Of a stretch of DNA of 64,000 bases, positions 35,801 to 43,694 are shown one piece after another. Every line of letters starts with the position of its first letter. Position 1 is the stretch's first letter. Position numbers and translations under genes: made by a program. The stretch spans positions 1 to 64,000 of the forward strand of contig NZ_SOHL01000005.1 in NCBI RefSeq assembly GCF_004403985.1, given 5' to 3'. This DNA comes from Cryobacterium gelidum. Its GTDB lineage: Bacteria; Actinomycetota; Actinomycetes; Actinomycetales; Microbacteriaceae. The notes under the pieces are model-generated. The model was not told the origin of the DNA. It did no database searches and was given only the letters and a program-made list of their open reading frames with translations.

Positions 35801-35904
35801 GCCGCCCCGAGCGTGGCAACCTCGTCGAGCCGGCCACGCACCTCCCCGAGGTCAACGAAACCGACCCGCACAAGTTCGGTCAGGGACAGTTGCAAACGCT
35901 CCAT
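32809..35904 (-). CDS. glnE: bifunctional glutamine synthetase adenylyltransferase/deadenylase (GlnE)
   Basis: A 1031-residue two-domain regulator that adds AMP to, or removes it from, glutamine synthetase. Two nucleotidyltransferase domains are visible: AIIGMGKAGASELNYVSDVDVIF in the N-terminal half (20-residue core GMGKAGASELNYVSDVDVIF) and GMGRFGGAELGFGSDADVMY in the C-terminal half, each with its own helical domain (LKLGPGGLRDIEF and LKLGRGSLSDVEWL). I start at ATG 35904 (ERLQLSLTEL) with AAGGGA upstream; the frame opens to 35973. Confidence 0.93.
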   Translation of the reverse strand: MERLQLSLTELVRVGFVDLGEVRGRLDEVATLGAAIPHSASGPTGRLTDTRVLLPLLTATASPDAALVALVALLRQGSAELVELLQTPASATRLLKVLGASSGLSEFFLRHPHELSVLATPLAVLPGVDDLVNDLLNSVSAADGFSLLVGDAAWIALRVRYRRRLAQLAAYDLEQTDPVAGLDGIARTLSDLATAALEAALAVARTMSSGDTAGHGVFTTEQVRATRFAIIGMGKAGASELNYVSDVDVIFVADGDESAGLDSARAVEIATRLAVLIMRGLGESAIEPELWEVDPNLRPEGKSGALVRSIQSHLAYYDRWAKSWEFQALLKARTLAGDRELGARYIDAVMPKVWSSASRENFVESVQRMRERVTENIPDDEVDVQLKLGPGGLRDIEFTVQLLQLVHGQADPDVRQAGTLPALIALANAGYVGRAEATEFAQDYRMLRLMEHRLQLHKLRRTHLMPRDEANLRVLARSSGLATSAAGLTVRWSETKHRVRGLHERLFYRPLLSAVASLPAEGLNLTSAQAEARLAAIGFLNTKGALAHIAALSGGVSRRAAIQRHLLPVLLQWLSQGADPDYGFLAFRRLSDNLGSTYWFLRMLRDSSGAAERLTRVLSGSRYIGELLEKIPEAVAWLEDEADLQPRPLKALQDEARAVLGRHESPDAAATILGAARRREMLRLAFAALLGQIDLDQLGRGLTDVNATYIQGVIAAIRGGDLIRQGGANGADDGASGGDGIEFGVIGMGRFGGAELGFGSDADVMYVFRAGTLDGEAANERARYIVRELNRLSEDGRLPLDLDIGLRPEGSNGPVVRSLDSYQAYYRRWSLTWEAQALLRGRGVAGDAALLRDFEAVADEVRYPAAISEQAVREVRRIKARVENERLPQGADPNRHLKLGRGSLSDVEWLVQLLQLQHAAVIPVLRTTSTLSALAEAVSAGLIPAADAAVLRSSWIFASRARSAITLWTNHTSNVLPSDRAALEGIARVMEYPPGSGNQLEDDYLAVTRRARAVFERLFYGPVERPGPMVG

Positions 35905-35987
35905 CGCGGGCGATCCCTTCGACTGGTCGGGTCTGGTTTTTGGAGCTGTGTGCGTCTGCCGAATCGTCCTCAAACGCGGATGACGCG

Positions 35988-37325
35988 CTAGAGCATCTCC
36001 AGGTTCTTTTCAAGTTCGAACGGGGTGACCTGCGACCGATAGTCACGCCACTCCTGCCGCTTGTTCAGTAGAACGTAGTTGAAGACCTGTTCGCCGAGCG
36101 TTTCTGCGACCAGCTCGGACTCTTCCATGAACTGGATCGCATGATCGAGGCTGGCCGGCAGCTGCGTGTAGCCGAGCGCACGGCGTTCGGTGTCGCTGAG
36201 GCTCCACACGTTGTCTTCAGCCTCGGGTGGCAATTCGTAGCCCTCATCGATCCCCTTGAGGCCGGCAGCCAGCATGAGCGAATACGCGAGGTAGGGGTTG
36301 GCCGCAGAGTCAATGGCGCGGTACTCGACGCGGGCGCTCTGGCCCTTGTTGGGTTTGTAGAGCGGCACGCGCACCAGAGCTGAACGGTTGTTGTGACCCC
36401 AGCAGACGAAGCTCGGGGCCTCGTCGCCGCCCCACAGCCGCTTGTACGAGTTCACAAACTGGTTGGTCACGGCCGTGATCTCGGGGGCGTGTTTAAGCAA
36501 CCCGGCGATGAACTGGCGGCCGATCTTGGAGAGCTGGTATTTAGCACCGGGCTCATAGAACGCGTTTGCGTCACCCTCAAACAGCGACATGTGCGTGTGC
36601 ATGCCGGAACCGGGGTGCTCCGACATGGGCTTGGGCATAAACGTCGCATAGACGCCCTGCTCGATCGCGACTTCCTTGACAACGGTACGGAAGGTCATGA
36701 TGTTGTCGGCGGTGGTGAGCGCGTCGGCATAGCGCAGGTCGATTTCGTTCTGGCCGGGACCCGCCTCGTGGTGGCTGAATTCCACGGAAATTCCGAGGTC
36801 TTCGAGCATGCGCACGGAGCGACGACGGAAGTCATGGGCGGTTCCGCCGGGAACGTTGTCGAAGTAGCCGGCCGAGTCGACCGGAGTCGGACCGTTCTTG
36901 CCATACTTCGACGACTTGAGCAGATAGAACTCCACCTCGGGGTGGGTGTAGAACGTGAAGCCGCGGTCGGCCGCTTTGGCCAGGGTGCGCTTGAGCACGT
37001 TGCGAGGGTCGGCGACGGCGGGCTGGCCGTCGGGTGTGGTGATGTCGCAGAACATGCGGGCGGTGGGATCGACTTCCCCGCGCCAGGGCAGAATCTGGAA
37101 CGTGGTGGGATCCGGGTGAGCCAGGACATCCGCTTCAAAGGAGCGGGTGAGGCCCTCGATGGCGGAACCGTCGAAGCCGAGGCCTTCGTTGAACGCGCCC
37201 TCGACCTCGGCGGGTGCAATGGCCACCGATTTGAGGGTGCCGACGACATCGGTGAACCAGAGCCGAATGAACTTGATTCCTCGCTCCTCGATGGTCCGAA
37301 GAACGAAGTCGCGCTGCTTGTCCAT
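35988..37325 (-). CDS. glnA2: glutamine synthetase GlnA2
   Basis: A 445-residue GSI-alpha type enzyme. It has GFDGSAIEGL at the N-terminus, EVEFYLL, the metal motif HHEAGPGQNEIDLRY, and MPKPMSEHPGSGMHTHMS. It lacks the insertion that makes GlnA1 longer. The region matching the adenylylation loop reads GYELPPEAED with Tyr363. The order glnA1-glnE-glnA2 with panB next is conserved in mycobacteria and relatives. GlnA2 enzymes can work on glutamate or polyamines in some species, so the substrate is not certain. Confidence 0.92.
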   Translation of the reverse strand: MDKQRDFVLRTIEERGIKFIRLWFTDVVGTLKSVAIAPAEVEGAFNEGLGFDGSAIEGLTRSFEADVLAHPDPTTFQILPWRGEVDPTARMFCDITTPDGQPAVADPRNVLKRTLAKAADRGFTFYTHPEVEFYLLKSSKYGKNGPTPVDSAGYFDNVPGGTAHDFRRRSVRMLEDLGISVEFSHHEAGPGQNEIDLRYADALTTADNIMTFRTVVKEVAIEQGVYATFMPKPMSEHPGSGMHTHMSLFEGDANAFYEPGAKYQLSKIGRQFIAGLLKHAPEITAVTNQFVNSYKRLWGGDEAPSFVCWGHNNRSALVRVPLYKPNKGQSARVEYRAIDSAANPYLAYSLMLAAGLKGIDEGYELPPEAEDNVWSLSDTERRALGYTQLPASLDHAIQFMEESELVAETLGEQVFNYVLLNKRQEWRDYRSQVTPFELEKNLEML

Positions 37326-37424
37326 TCACGCTCTTTCTGATTGCTCCAACACGTACCTACCTGGGTAACTACTGTCTAGGGTACTGGCTTCAAGCACGAG
37401 TGCTTGCCTGACTACACTTGTCGC

Positions 37425-38309
37425 ATGCCAAAGTTGACAGCACCCGAGCCGGACCGCGCGGTTTCTCCCCCTGATGCTGCGGGGCAGTATCCCTTCAATA
37501 CGGCGGCCGGGCCCAAGCGGGTGCGTACCCGCCACTTTCAGACTGCCAAGTCGCAGGGCATCCCGATTACGGGCCTGACCAGCTACGACATGCTGACCGC
37601 CCAGATCTTCGACGAAGCAGGGATCGATTTTCTGCTGGTGGGCGATTCGGCTGGCAACAACGTGTTCGGGTATGAGACGACCCTCCCGGTCACCGTCGAC
37701 GAGCTCATCCCACTGTCGCGTGCCGTTGCTCGCGCGGTCAACCGGGCACTCGTCGTCGCCGACATGCCGTTCGGTTCGTACGAGAGCGGGCCGGATCAAG
37801 CCCTGGCGACCGCCGTGCGCTTCATGAAGGAAGCCCAGGTACACGCCGTCAAGCTCGAGGGCGGCCAGCGCAGCCACAAGCAGATCAGGCGCATCGTCTC
37901 GGCCGGCATCCCTGTGATGGGGCATGTGGGATTCACTCCGCAAAGCGAACACGGTTTGGGGGGCCACATCATTCAGGGGCGGGGGGAAGCCGCCGAGGAA
38001 CTCCTCGCGGACGCTCTTGCCGTGCAGGACGCCGGGGCGTTTGCCGTCGTGCTGGAGATGGTGCCGGCGAGCGTCGCCGCACGCGTGACGGAACAACTGG
38101 CGATCCCGACCATCGGGGTCGGGGCGGGGCCATCCGTTGATGGACAGCTGCTGGTGTGGACGGACTTTGCCGGTATGACGAGCGGGCGGGTGCCCAAGTT
38201 CGTGCGTCAGTACGCCGACGTGCGGGCGGTGCTGGCGGATGCTGTGCAGCGGTTCACCGCGGACGTCAAGTCCGGCGCCTACCCTGCTCCCGAGCACAGC
38301 TACGAGTAG
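37425..38309 (+). CDS. panB: 3-methyl-2-oxobutanoate hydroxymethyltransferase (PanB)
   Basis: A 294-residue enzyme for the first committed step of pantothenate synthesis, transferring a hydroxymethyl group from 5,10-methylenetetrahydrofolate to ketoisovalerate. The barrel motifs are LTSYDMLTAQIFDEAGID, LVGDSAGNNVFGYETTLPV, ADMPFGSYES, KLEGG and MGHVGFTPQ. It starts at ATG 37425; the frame also has an upstream TTG. It is divergent from glnA2. Confidence 0.94.
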   Translation: MPKLTAPEPDRAVSPPDAAGQYPFNTAAGPKRVRTRHFQTAKSQGIPITGLTSYDMLTAQIFDEAGIDFLLVGDSAGNNVFGYETTLPVTVDELIPLSRAVARAVNRALVVADMPFGSYESGPDQALATAVRFMKEAQVHAVKLEGGQRSHKQIRRIVSAGIPVMGHVGFTPQSEHGLGGHIIQGRGEAAEELLADALAVQDAGAFAVVLEMVPASVAARVTEQLAIPTIGVGAGPSVDGQLLVWTDFAGMTSGRVPKFVRQYADVRAVLADAVQRFTADVKSGAYPAPEHSYE

Positions 38310-38333
38310 CTCCTGCCGCGGGCTAGGCCGGAA

Positions 38334-38522
38334 TCAGCGGGCGTCGCGCGCGTCGTCTTCAGACCACTTGGCGCTGTTCGCGCGCAACTTGTCGAGAGCA
38401 TGGGCGGCCTCGTCACGCGTTGCGAACGGCCCCACCCGATCCAGCGACGTCGATTGAAGTCCCTGCTCCACTTCGCCGGTGCGCATGTTGTACCAGAATG
38501 CGTGTTCTTTGTCCTCGGCCAT
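38334..38522 (-). CDS. small SPOR-like protein
   Basis: A 62-residue soluble protein. [13 protein letters not shown], then [19 protein letters not shown] resemble the short SPOR-like proteins often found beside map in Microbacteriaceae. The C-terminus is charged (SEDDARDAR). Its start codon is only 12 bases from the divergent map start. Function is unknown. Confidence 0.7.
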   Translation of the reverse strand: MAEDKEHAFWYNMRTGEVEQGLQSTSLDRVGPFATRDEAAHALDKLRANSAKWSEDDARDAR

Positions 38523-38534
38523 AAGCTTGATCCT

Positions 38535-39398
38535 ATGCCTAAGGATTCAACTGGTCACCTCATCCCGGGAACGGTGTCATCGACGCGTTTCGTTCCGTCA
38601 CACATCGTTCGCCCGGAGTATGTGGGCAAGAAGGGCCCGAGCACCTTTACCGGCTCGGACGTCTACTCGAGCGAGAAGATCGATCTCATACGGGAGTCCG
38701 GTCGCATCGCTGCCGAGGCCATTGCCGCTGTGGGACGGGCAATTGTTCCCGGCGTCACAACCGAGGAGCTGGACCAGATCGGTCACGACTACCTCGTGGC
38801 CAACGACGCCTACCCCTCCACACTCGGTTACCGCGGCTACCCCAAGTCGTTGTGCAGTTCGGTGAATGAGGTCATCTGCCACGGAATCCCCGACAATACG
38901 GTGCTCGACAATGGTGACATCGTCAACATCGACATCACGGCGTACAAGCACGGTGTGCACGGCGACACCAACGTGACGTTCATCGTCGGCGACGCCAGCG
39001 CGGAGGTGACACTGCTGGTCGAACGAACCCGGGAGGCGCTCACCCGGGGTATCAAAGCTGTCGCCCCCGGTCGTGAGGTCAACGTCATCGGACGCGCCAT
39101 CGAGTCCTATGCCAAACGGTTCGATTACGGTGTCGTGCGCGACTACACCGGCCACGGTGTCGGCGAGGCTTTTCACTCCGGTCTCATCATTCCGCACTAC
39201 GACGCGCCACAGTACAACACGGTCATGGAGGTCGGGATGGTCTTCACTATCGAGCCGATGCTCACCCTCGGAACGAGCGATTGGGATATCTGGAGCGATG
39301 ACTGGACGGTGCTCACCCGTGACCGCAGCGTGACCGCGCAGTTTGAACACACCCTCGTGGTGACCGAGCGCGGCGCCGAGATCCTGACCCTGGCCTGA
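38535..39398 (+). CDS. map: methionine aminopeptidase type I
   Basis: A 287-residue enzyme that removes the initiator Met from nascent proteins. It has an N-terminal extension of about 40 residues (proline-rich, SH3-binding-like), then the pita-bread fold with metal ligands in [19 protein letters not shown] (two Asp), GHGVGEAFH (His), FTIEPM (Glu) and a C-terminal QFEHT (Glu). No good ribosome binding site precedes ATG 38535, so the message may be nearly leaderless. Confidence 0.93.
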   Translation: MPKDSTGHLIPGTVSSTRFVPSHIVRPEYVGKKGPSTFTGSDVYSSEKIDLIRESGRIAAEAIAAVGRAIVPGVTTEELDQIGHDYLVANDAYPSTLGYRGYPKSLCSSVNEVICHGIPDNTVLDNGDIVNIDITAYKHGVHGDTNVTFIVGDASAEVTLLVERTREALTRGIKAVAPGREVNVIGRAIESYAKRFDYGVVRDYTGHGVGEAFHSGLIIPHYDAPQYNTVMEVGMVFTIEPMLTLGTSDWDIWSDDWTVLTRDRSVTAQFEHTLVVTERGAEILTLA

Positions 39399-39428
39399 CA
39401 GACTTTGTCTTACGGATAGGGTCAAGTC

Positions 39429-40187
39429 ATGACTGCAACGACGGCAATCGGCATCGACATCGGCGGCACGGGAATCAAAGGAGCGGTGGTCGACCTGTCG
39501 ACCGGCGCGCTCCTCTCCGAACGGGTGAAGCTGCCCACGCCCAAGGGCGGTCGGCCGCAGGACATTGTCGAGACCACCCGCACCCTGCTCGACACCGTCT
39601 CGAAGGACGTCGGCGAGCTGCCGGTCGGCGTCTGCTTTCCCGCCGTCGTGAAGAACGGACACACCATGTCGGCGGCGAACGTATCGTCGAAGTGGATTGG
39701 CCTGGCCGCCGAAGCCCTCTTTGAAAAGGCTCTCAATCTGCCGATTCACTTCGTCAACGACGCGGATGCCGCCGGTTACGCGGAATCACAATTCGGTGCG
39801 GCCAGGGGCGTAGCCGGCGTCGTCCTGCTGACCACCCTCGGCACCGGCATCGGCTCGGCGCTGCTCAACGACGGCGTCCTGGTGCCCAACACAGAACTGG
39901 GACACCTCGAGATTGACGGCCAGGATTACGAGACTCGCGCGGCCTACTCCGCCAAGGAGCGTGAGGACCTCAGCTGGGAAAAGTGGGCCACACGCCTGCA
40001 GAAATATTACTCGACGCTGGAACGGCTCTTCTCCCCCGATCTGTTCATCGTTGGCGGCGGTGTATCCAAGCACCACGAGAACTTTCTGCCCCTGCTCAAT
40101 CTGAGGACGCGGATCATCCCCGCGGTGCATCGCAATAACGCCGGAATTCTCGGCGCAGCGGCTTTAGCAGCCCGGTTCCCCGGCTGA
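39429..40187 (+). CDS. ppgK: polyphosphate glucokinase
   Basis: A 252-residue ROK-family sugar kinase that uses polyphosphate (and ATP) to make glucose 6-phosphate, a typical actinobacterial enzyme. The phosphate-1 motif is GIDIGGTGIKGAVVD, followed by FVNDADAAGYAE with the catalytic Asp, and phosphate-2 in LLTTLGTGIGSALL. It lies 30 bases after map, likely co-transcribed. Confidence 0.93.
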   Translation: MTATTAIGIDIGGTGIKGAVVDLSTGALLSERVKLPTPKGGRPQDIVETTRTLLDTVSKDVGELPVGVCFPAVVKNGHTMSAANVSSKWIGLAAEALFEKALNLPIHFVNDADAAGYAESQFGAARGVAGVVLLTTLGTGIGSALLNDGVLVPNTELGHLEIDGQDYETRAAYSAKEREDLSWEKWATRLQKYYSTLERLFSPDLFIVGGGVSKHHENFLPLLNLRTRIIPAVHRNNAGILGAAALAARFPG

Positions 40188-40212
40188 TTCAAACGCCCCG
40201 GCCCGGCTGGCC

Positions 40213-40239
40213 CGGTGTGCGGTGTGCGGTGTGCGGTGT
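40213..40239. repeat. 7-bp tandem repeat between ppgK and rnpB
   Basis: GGTGTGC occurs three times in tandem, followed by a partial fourth copy, between the ppgK stop and the rnpB 3' end. The array is short and its copy number may vary. Confidence 0.6.
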
Positions 40240-40256
40240 CAAGGGCATTACGGGGT

Positions 40257-40653
40257 GGAATGGGCCAGCTAGTACGCCGGGTTCTGTCCAGGTGTTTGCA
40301 CACCGTCGACGGCCATCTATCTCGTGACTACGTTGCCGCAGCCCTCTAGCGGTCTACCCGAAAGCTCGGCGAGCCGCCTCAACGCTTTCTGTCTGACCTT
40401 GCTCCGGACGAGGTTTACCAAGCCGACCAGGTCACCCTGGCCTCTGGTGGTCTCTTACACCACCGTTTCACCCTTACCACCAGCCGGGCCCGAAGGCTCG
40501 ACGTCGTGGCGGTCTACTTTCTGTGGCACTGTCTCGCGGGTTGCCCCGGGTGGGTGTTACCCACCATCCTGCTCTGTGGAGCCCGGACGTTCCTCGGCAT
40601 CCGCTTGGCCCGAAGATCAAACGAATGACGCGACCGTCTTGCCGACCCATTCC
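40257..40653 (-). ncRNA. rnpB: RNase P RNA, bacterial type A
   Basis: The minus strand carries the invariant core of the catalytic RNA of RNase P, which matures tRNA 5' ends: GAGGAACGTCCGGGCTCCAC, CACAGAAAGTAGACCGCC, GGTAAGGGTGAAACGGTGG and, near the 3' end, ACCCGGCGTAC. The ends are set by P1 pairing of GGAATGGGTCGGC at 40653 with GCTGGCCCATTCC ending at 40257, giving 397 nucleotides. Short open frames over this interval are artefacts. Confidence 0.93.
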
Positions 40654-40661
40654 GAAGGATG

Positions 40662-40691
40662 AGTCTACAGGGCGGGCGAGACAGCGCTGAA
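40662..40691 (-). promoter_or_regulatory. candidate rnpB promoter
   Basis: On the minus strand TTCAGC (40691-40686) and TAGACT (40667-40662) are 18 bases apart, with TG just before the -10. The -10 ends 8 bases before the inferred RNA 5' end. The -35 match is weak. Confidence 0.4.
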
Positions 40692-40697
40692 CCCGGG

Positions 40698-41435
40698 TTA
40701 GATTCCCGACTCTTCGGTGCGCACCAGTACGGCGCCACAGTCGGGGCAGAAGATGACGTCGTCGGTCGGCGCCTGGCGGGCATCAGCGAGGTCGCTGCCG
40801 GTCAGGGTCATCGTGCATCCGCTGCAGGTACGAGCCCGAAGCAGGGCTGCGGCGTTGCCGTGGCCAGTGATGCGCAGGCGCTCGTACAGTGTCGCGAGGT
40901 CTTCGGGGATGGTTGCGGCCACGGTGGCACGGTCTCGAACGAGTTCGTCGAGCTGACGCGTGAGGTCTACCAGCACCTCGTCGCGCGCGGACTCGGTCGA
41001 TTTCACTCGGTCGACGATGGCATCACGTTCCTTTTCCACTACGGCGACGGCCGCTTCGTGCTCTTCCTGACGCTCCAAAACAGCGATCTCGATCTCTTCG
41101 AGATCAAACAGGCGTTTCTTGAGCGAGGCGATTTCTGAGTCCAGAGCCTGGATGTCCTTAATCGAGGAGGTGTGCTGCAGACGGTCTGTATCGCGGGCGA
41201 TGCGCTTCTCGACGACCTCGACGTCGCTCTCAATGCGTCCCAATTCGGTGCGCACATCGTCGAGTTCGCCCGACCGACCGAGCAGCTTCATGCGGCTGGC
41301 TTCCGCCTCACGATTGAGCGAGGCCAGCTCGGTGTGCTGAACGAGCGACTTGGACTGGTGGTTGAGCTGAAGAACCTTGATGTCGAGGGCCTGAAGCCGC
41401 AGAAGTTCCTTCTGCTGGAGTGGTGATGCCTTCAC
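40698..41435 (-). CDS. C4-type zinc-ribbon and coiled-coil protein
   Basis: A 245-residue protein with a long helical coiled-coil (about residues 10-170, heptads rich in Leu, Glu and Arg) and a C-terminal zinc ribbon with CSGC and FCPDCG. It matches a conserved actinobacterial family, sometimes tied to nucleic-acid or DUF164-like functions, but the role is not established. I start at GTG 41435 (KASPLQQKEL) with AGGA close upstream; the frame extends to 41519 into the nif3 gene. It follows the Nif3 gene in an apparent operon. Confidence 0.82.
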   Translation of the reverse strand: MKASPLQQKELLRLQALDIKVLQLNHQSKSLVQHTELASLNREAEASRMKLLGRSGELDDVRTELGRIESDVEVVEKRIARDTDRLQHTSSIKDIQALDSEIASLKKRLFDLEEIEIAVLERQEEHEAAVAVVEKERDAIVDRVKSTESARDEVLVDLTRQLDELVRDRATVAATIPEDLATLYERLRITGHGNAAALLRARTCSGCTMTLTGSDLADARQAPTDDVIFCPDCGAVLVRTEESGI

Positions 41436-41494
41436 GATGTCCTGACCTAACGCTGGAAGTGAGATGGAGTGCGGGAAAATGGGTGTCTCGGATA

Positions 41495-42313
41495 TCAGTG
41501 CACGACCGCGAAGTCCCACGGGTCGGTATTCAGCTCGCTCACTGTGACCATCATTCCCGGCAGCGCCTCACGCAACTGCGCCGCGGCCGGTTCCAGCCAG
41601 AGCCATTCGCTGGCCCAGTGCGACACATCCATGAGCGCGGGACCGCCCGAACAGAGCGCCTGCTCGCGAGCCTCGGAGGCCGGGTGATGGCGCAGGTCGG
41701 AGGTGATGAAGACATCCGCCATGCGTACCTTGGGCTGACGCAACAACGAGTCGCCCGCGCCGCCGCAGAGGGCGACAGTGGTGACCGGTGTGGAGTAGTC
41801 GCCGGCGACACGCACTCCCGACGCCGTCGCCGGCAATAATGCCAGCAGGGTATGCGCGAGATGTCCGAGGGTCGTCGAGTGTGCAAGTCGACCGACACGG
41901 CCGATGCCGGTGCCGGGCGCGGCGCTGTTGGTGATGGGGGCTGTATCGAGCAGACCAAGTCGGGTGGCGATAATGTCGGACACCCCATCAGCAACGACGT
42001 CAGCGTTGGTATGCGCGGCCAGCAGCGCGCATTCGGCCCGGATCAGCCGACTGAGAAGCGCCCCCTTGTAGCGATCTTCGGCAACGCTCGTGATGCCGCG
42101 AAGGAGAAGGGGATGATGCGTCAGGAGCAGGTCGGATCCGCTCGCGATCGCCTCGTCGACGGTGAGGGCGACGGCGTCGACAGCAAGGTGGATAGTGCGA
42201 ATCGGCTGCGACGGATCGCCACTAATCAGGCCCGGACTGTCCCAGTCCTCGGCACCGTCCAGGGGCCACAGGGTGTGGGCGACGCGGGTAACGTCTGCTA
42301 GCGAGAATGGCAC
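41495..42313 (-). CDS. Nif3-like dinuclear metal-center protein
   Basis: A 272-residue member of the Nif3/YbgI/DUF34 family. Metal ligands include the THHPLLL motif near residue 66 and HWASEW and HTNADV elsewhere. Members form toroidal hexamers and have been linked to metal or cofactor repair, but no single reaction is settled. It is upstream of the zinc-ribbon gene, an order seen in many Actinobacteria and Firmicutes. Confidence 0.87.
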   Translation of the reverse strand: MPFSLADVTRVAHTLWPLDGAEDWDSPGLISGDPSQPIRTIHLAVDAVALTVDEAIASGSDLLLTHHPLLLRGITSVAEDRYKGALLSRLIRAECALLAAHTNADVVADGVSDIIATRLGLLDTAPITNSAAPGTGIGRVGRLAHSTTLGHLAHTLLALLPATASGVRVAGDYSTPVTTVALCGGAGDSLLRQPKVRMADVFITSDLRHHPASEAREQALCSGGPALMDVSHWASEWLWLEPAAAQLREALPGMMVTVSELNTDPWDFAVVH

Positions 42314-42395
42314 TCGATCAGCCTACCGGGAGACCGGCGACGGTACTTCGCCGGACACGGTGCAACCCGATGCCCGGCGCCCGGCAGTAAATGTG

Positions 42396-42731
42396 TCAGA
42401 AATCGTAGTCGTCGAGCAGCACGGTGGCCGACTCTTCCCTGGTCCAGGCCGCGGGGATCATGGCACCGGTTTGGGCTTTGCGGTGCAGAAAATCCGTGGT
42501 TTCCGGTTCGATCAGTTCCGGCGACAGGCTCTCGGCGGTCACACTCATCAGCTGGCTCGCCGACCCGATCAAAAACTGAGCGCGCAGGAGGCACCCCTTG
42601 TCACCCATCACGGGGATGTCCACGACATCTACTTGGCGACGATTGCAGAGTGCCTCGGCGTAGAGCAATACTGCATCAGCGAGATCGCTGCCGGTCACTA
42701 CGGAACCGCCCGGGTAAAATATTCGTTTCAT
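42396..42731 (-). CDS. hypothetical protein
   Basis: A 111-residue protein with no family I recognise. ATG 42731 is chosen because GGAGGGG sits 7 bases upstream. MKRIFYPGGSVVTGSDLAD opens the protein, followed by helical segments and an acidic C-terminus (LLDDYDF). GSDLADAVLLYAEAL looks like an amphipathic helix. It has no signal peptide. It is monocistronic and sits just outside the tRNA-derived att-like repeat. Basis: sequence only. Confidence 0.6.
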   Translation of the reverse strand: MKRIFYPGGSVVTGSDLADAVLLYAEALCNRRQVDVVDIPVMGDKGCLLRAQFLIGSASQLMSVTAESLSPELIEPETTDFLHRKAQTGAMIPAAWTREESATVLLDDYDF

Positions 42732-42906
42732 GGTCGCCCCTCCAAAGCTCACGGAAATTTCACGTGCGTCCAGGGTCCGGGGTCGCCGTAGCAGTATATG
42801 CCGGGTCTACCCCAAAGCAATGGAATCTCGGCAATCTCGCATGTTGAACCGATGCGACCGACGGAAGCCGCCGACCCGTCTGATTCAGGCGACGGAGCGA
42901 ACTCAA

Positions 42907-42950
42907 TGTGGGCCCTACCGGGCTCGAACCGATGACATCCACGGTGTAAA
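42907..42950. repeat. att-like 44-bp copy of the tRNA-Val 3' half
   Basis: Bases 42907-42950 are identical to 46207-46250, the 3' half of the tRNA-Val gene from two bases past its end through the T-arm, variable loop and anticodon stem to the anticodon loop. After that the sequence diverges, so this copy is not a tRNA. The two copies are exactly 3300 bases apart and in the same orientation, as expected for attL/attR of an integrated element. Confidence 0.8.
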
Positions 42951-43243
42951 GGTCCGGTCGCACACAAATTCAATGAGGATCCGCAAGAACACGGGCTCTC
43001 GAGAGACTGCGCATTTGCGGTACCTTGCCCGACAATCCGGGATTGTGGCGAATCCTGCTGCTGGAAAACCAACGCCTCAACAACTCAAAACACCCAGCAG
43101 ATTTGTTCTGCCGGTACACAACACTAGCCGAGCATTACGAGCTCGGCGGCACCGAACACCGGCGGTGCCGCTGGTCGTGACCCGGGGCTCCCGCGGACCG
43201 AGGGCGTCAGGCCCTCATGAGGCCACAGAATGCAAGAGTCCAT

Positions 43244-43549
43244 AGGACTTTCCCCCACGGGTTCTGGTCGCGCTCTCGGCCGTCCTGCTGTCCGTTGACC
43301 CACGCTTTCGATTAACAAACGTCCGGCAGAAATGCGGTGAGTTCCGAGTCACACTCGAACCCGCCGACAGCGTGACAGCCCGCGCCCCCGCAACCCGCGA
43401 AGCTGTGTCCCGAGCACAGACGCGCTCTCCAACCACCTGTGAGCGCTGCGGCCGCACCCCGGGCACGATTGATTGGTCACAGGAGTGGATCGAAACCCTG
43501 TGCCGCTGGCACCACGAGTCCCGGCGCACGTATAACCCCGAGGTCTAAC
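43244..43549 (+). pseudogene. zinc-ribbon protein fragment without a start
   Basis: An open frame after a TAG at 43241 reads LLSVDPRFRLTNVRQKCGEF, then CERCGRTPGT and LCRWHHESRR before the stop at 43549. The pattern resembles small actinobacterial proteins with a DPxYxxxQVKEKFGGLR segment and a C-terminal CxxCG ribbon. There is no plausible start codon in the conserved part and the N-terminus is missing, so it is probably a remnant. Confidence 0.4.
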
Positions 43550-43694
43550 GCCCGCGCCGGTTCAGGGCATCCAGCCGCACGCACGGCAGCGAGCACACAT
43601 CGTCGACCGGAAGCCACGCTCGAACAAAACGAAGCGCCTGCACGATGCGCGTCGGATCGTAGAGAATCACCCGCCATGGTCCCTCGCCGTCCAT
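43545..43694 (-). CDS. 49-residue hypothetical protein
   Basis: A tiny frame with an excellent ribosome binding site (TTTTGGAGGTCAGCT before ATG 43694). The product starts MDGEGPWRVILYDPTRIV and contains VCSLPC. It overlaps the previous small frame by 28 bases and is likely co-translated with it. No family is recognised. It overlaps the converging zinc-ribbon remnant by five bases. Confidence 0.45.
   Translation of the reverse strand: MDGEGPWRVILYDPTRIVQALRFVRAWLPVDDVCSLPCVRLDALNRRGR

Noticed and set aside
40324..40662. A 112-residue protein frame and other frames over the RNase P RNA
   Set aside because: The interval is the highly structured rnpB RNA on the minus strand, and the frames have no ribosome binding sites.
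42907..42950. Second tRNA-Val gene
   Set aside because: Only the 3' half is present. The 5' acceptor, the D-arm and half of the anticodon stem are missing, so no cloverleaf forms.
42760..42963. ORF reading YTVDVIGSSPVGPT, also seen near 46117-46413
   Set aside because: This is the tRNA-Val sequence read as protein. The two frames share it only because the tRNA half is duplicated.
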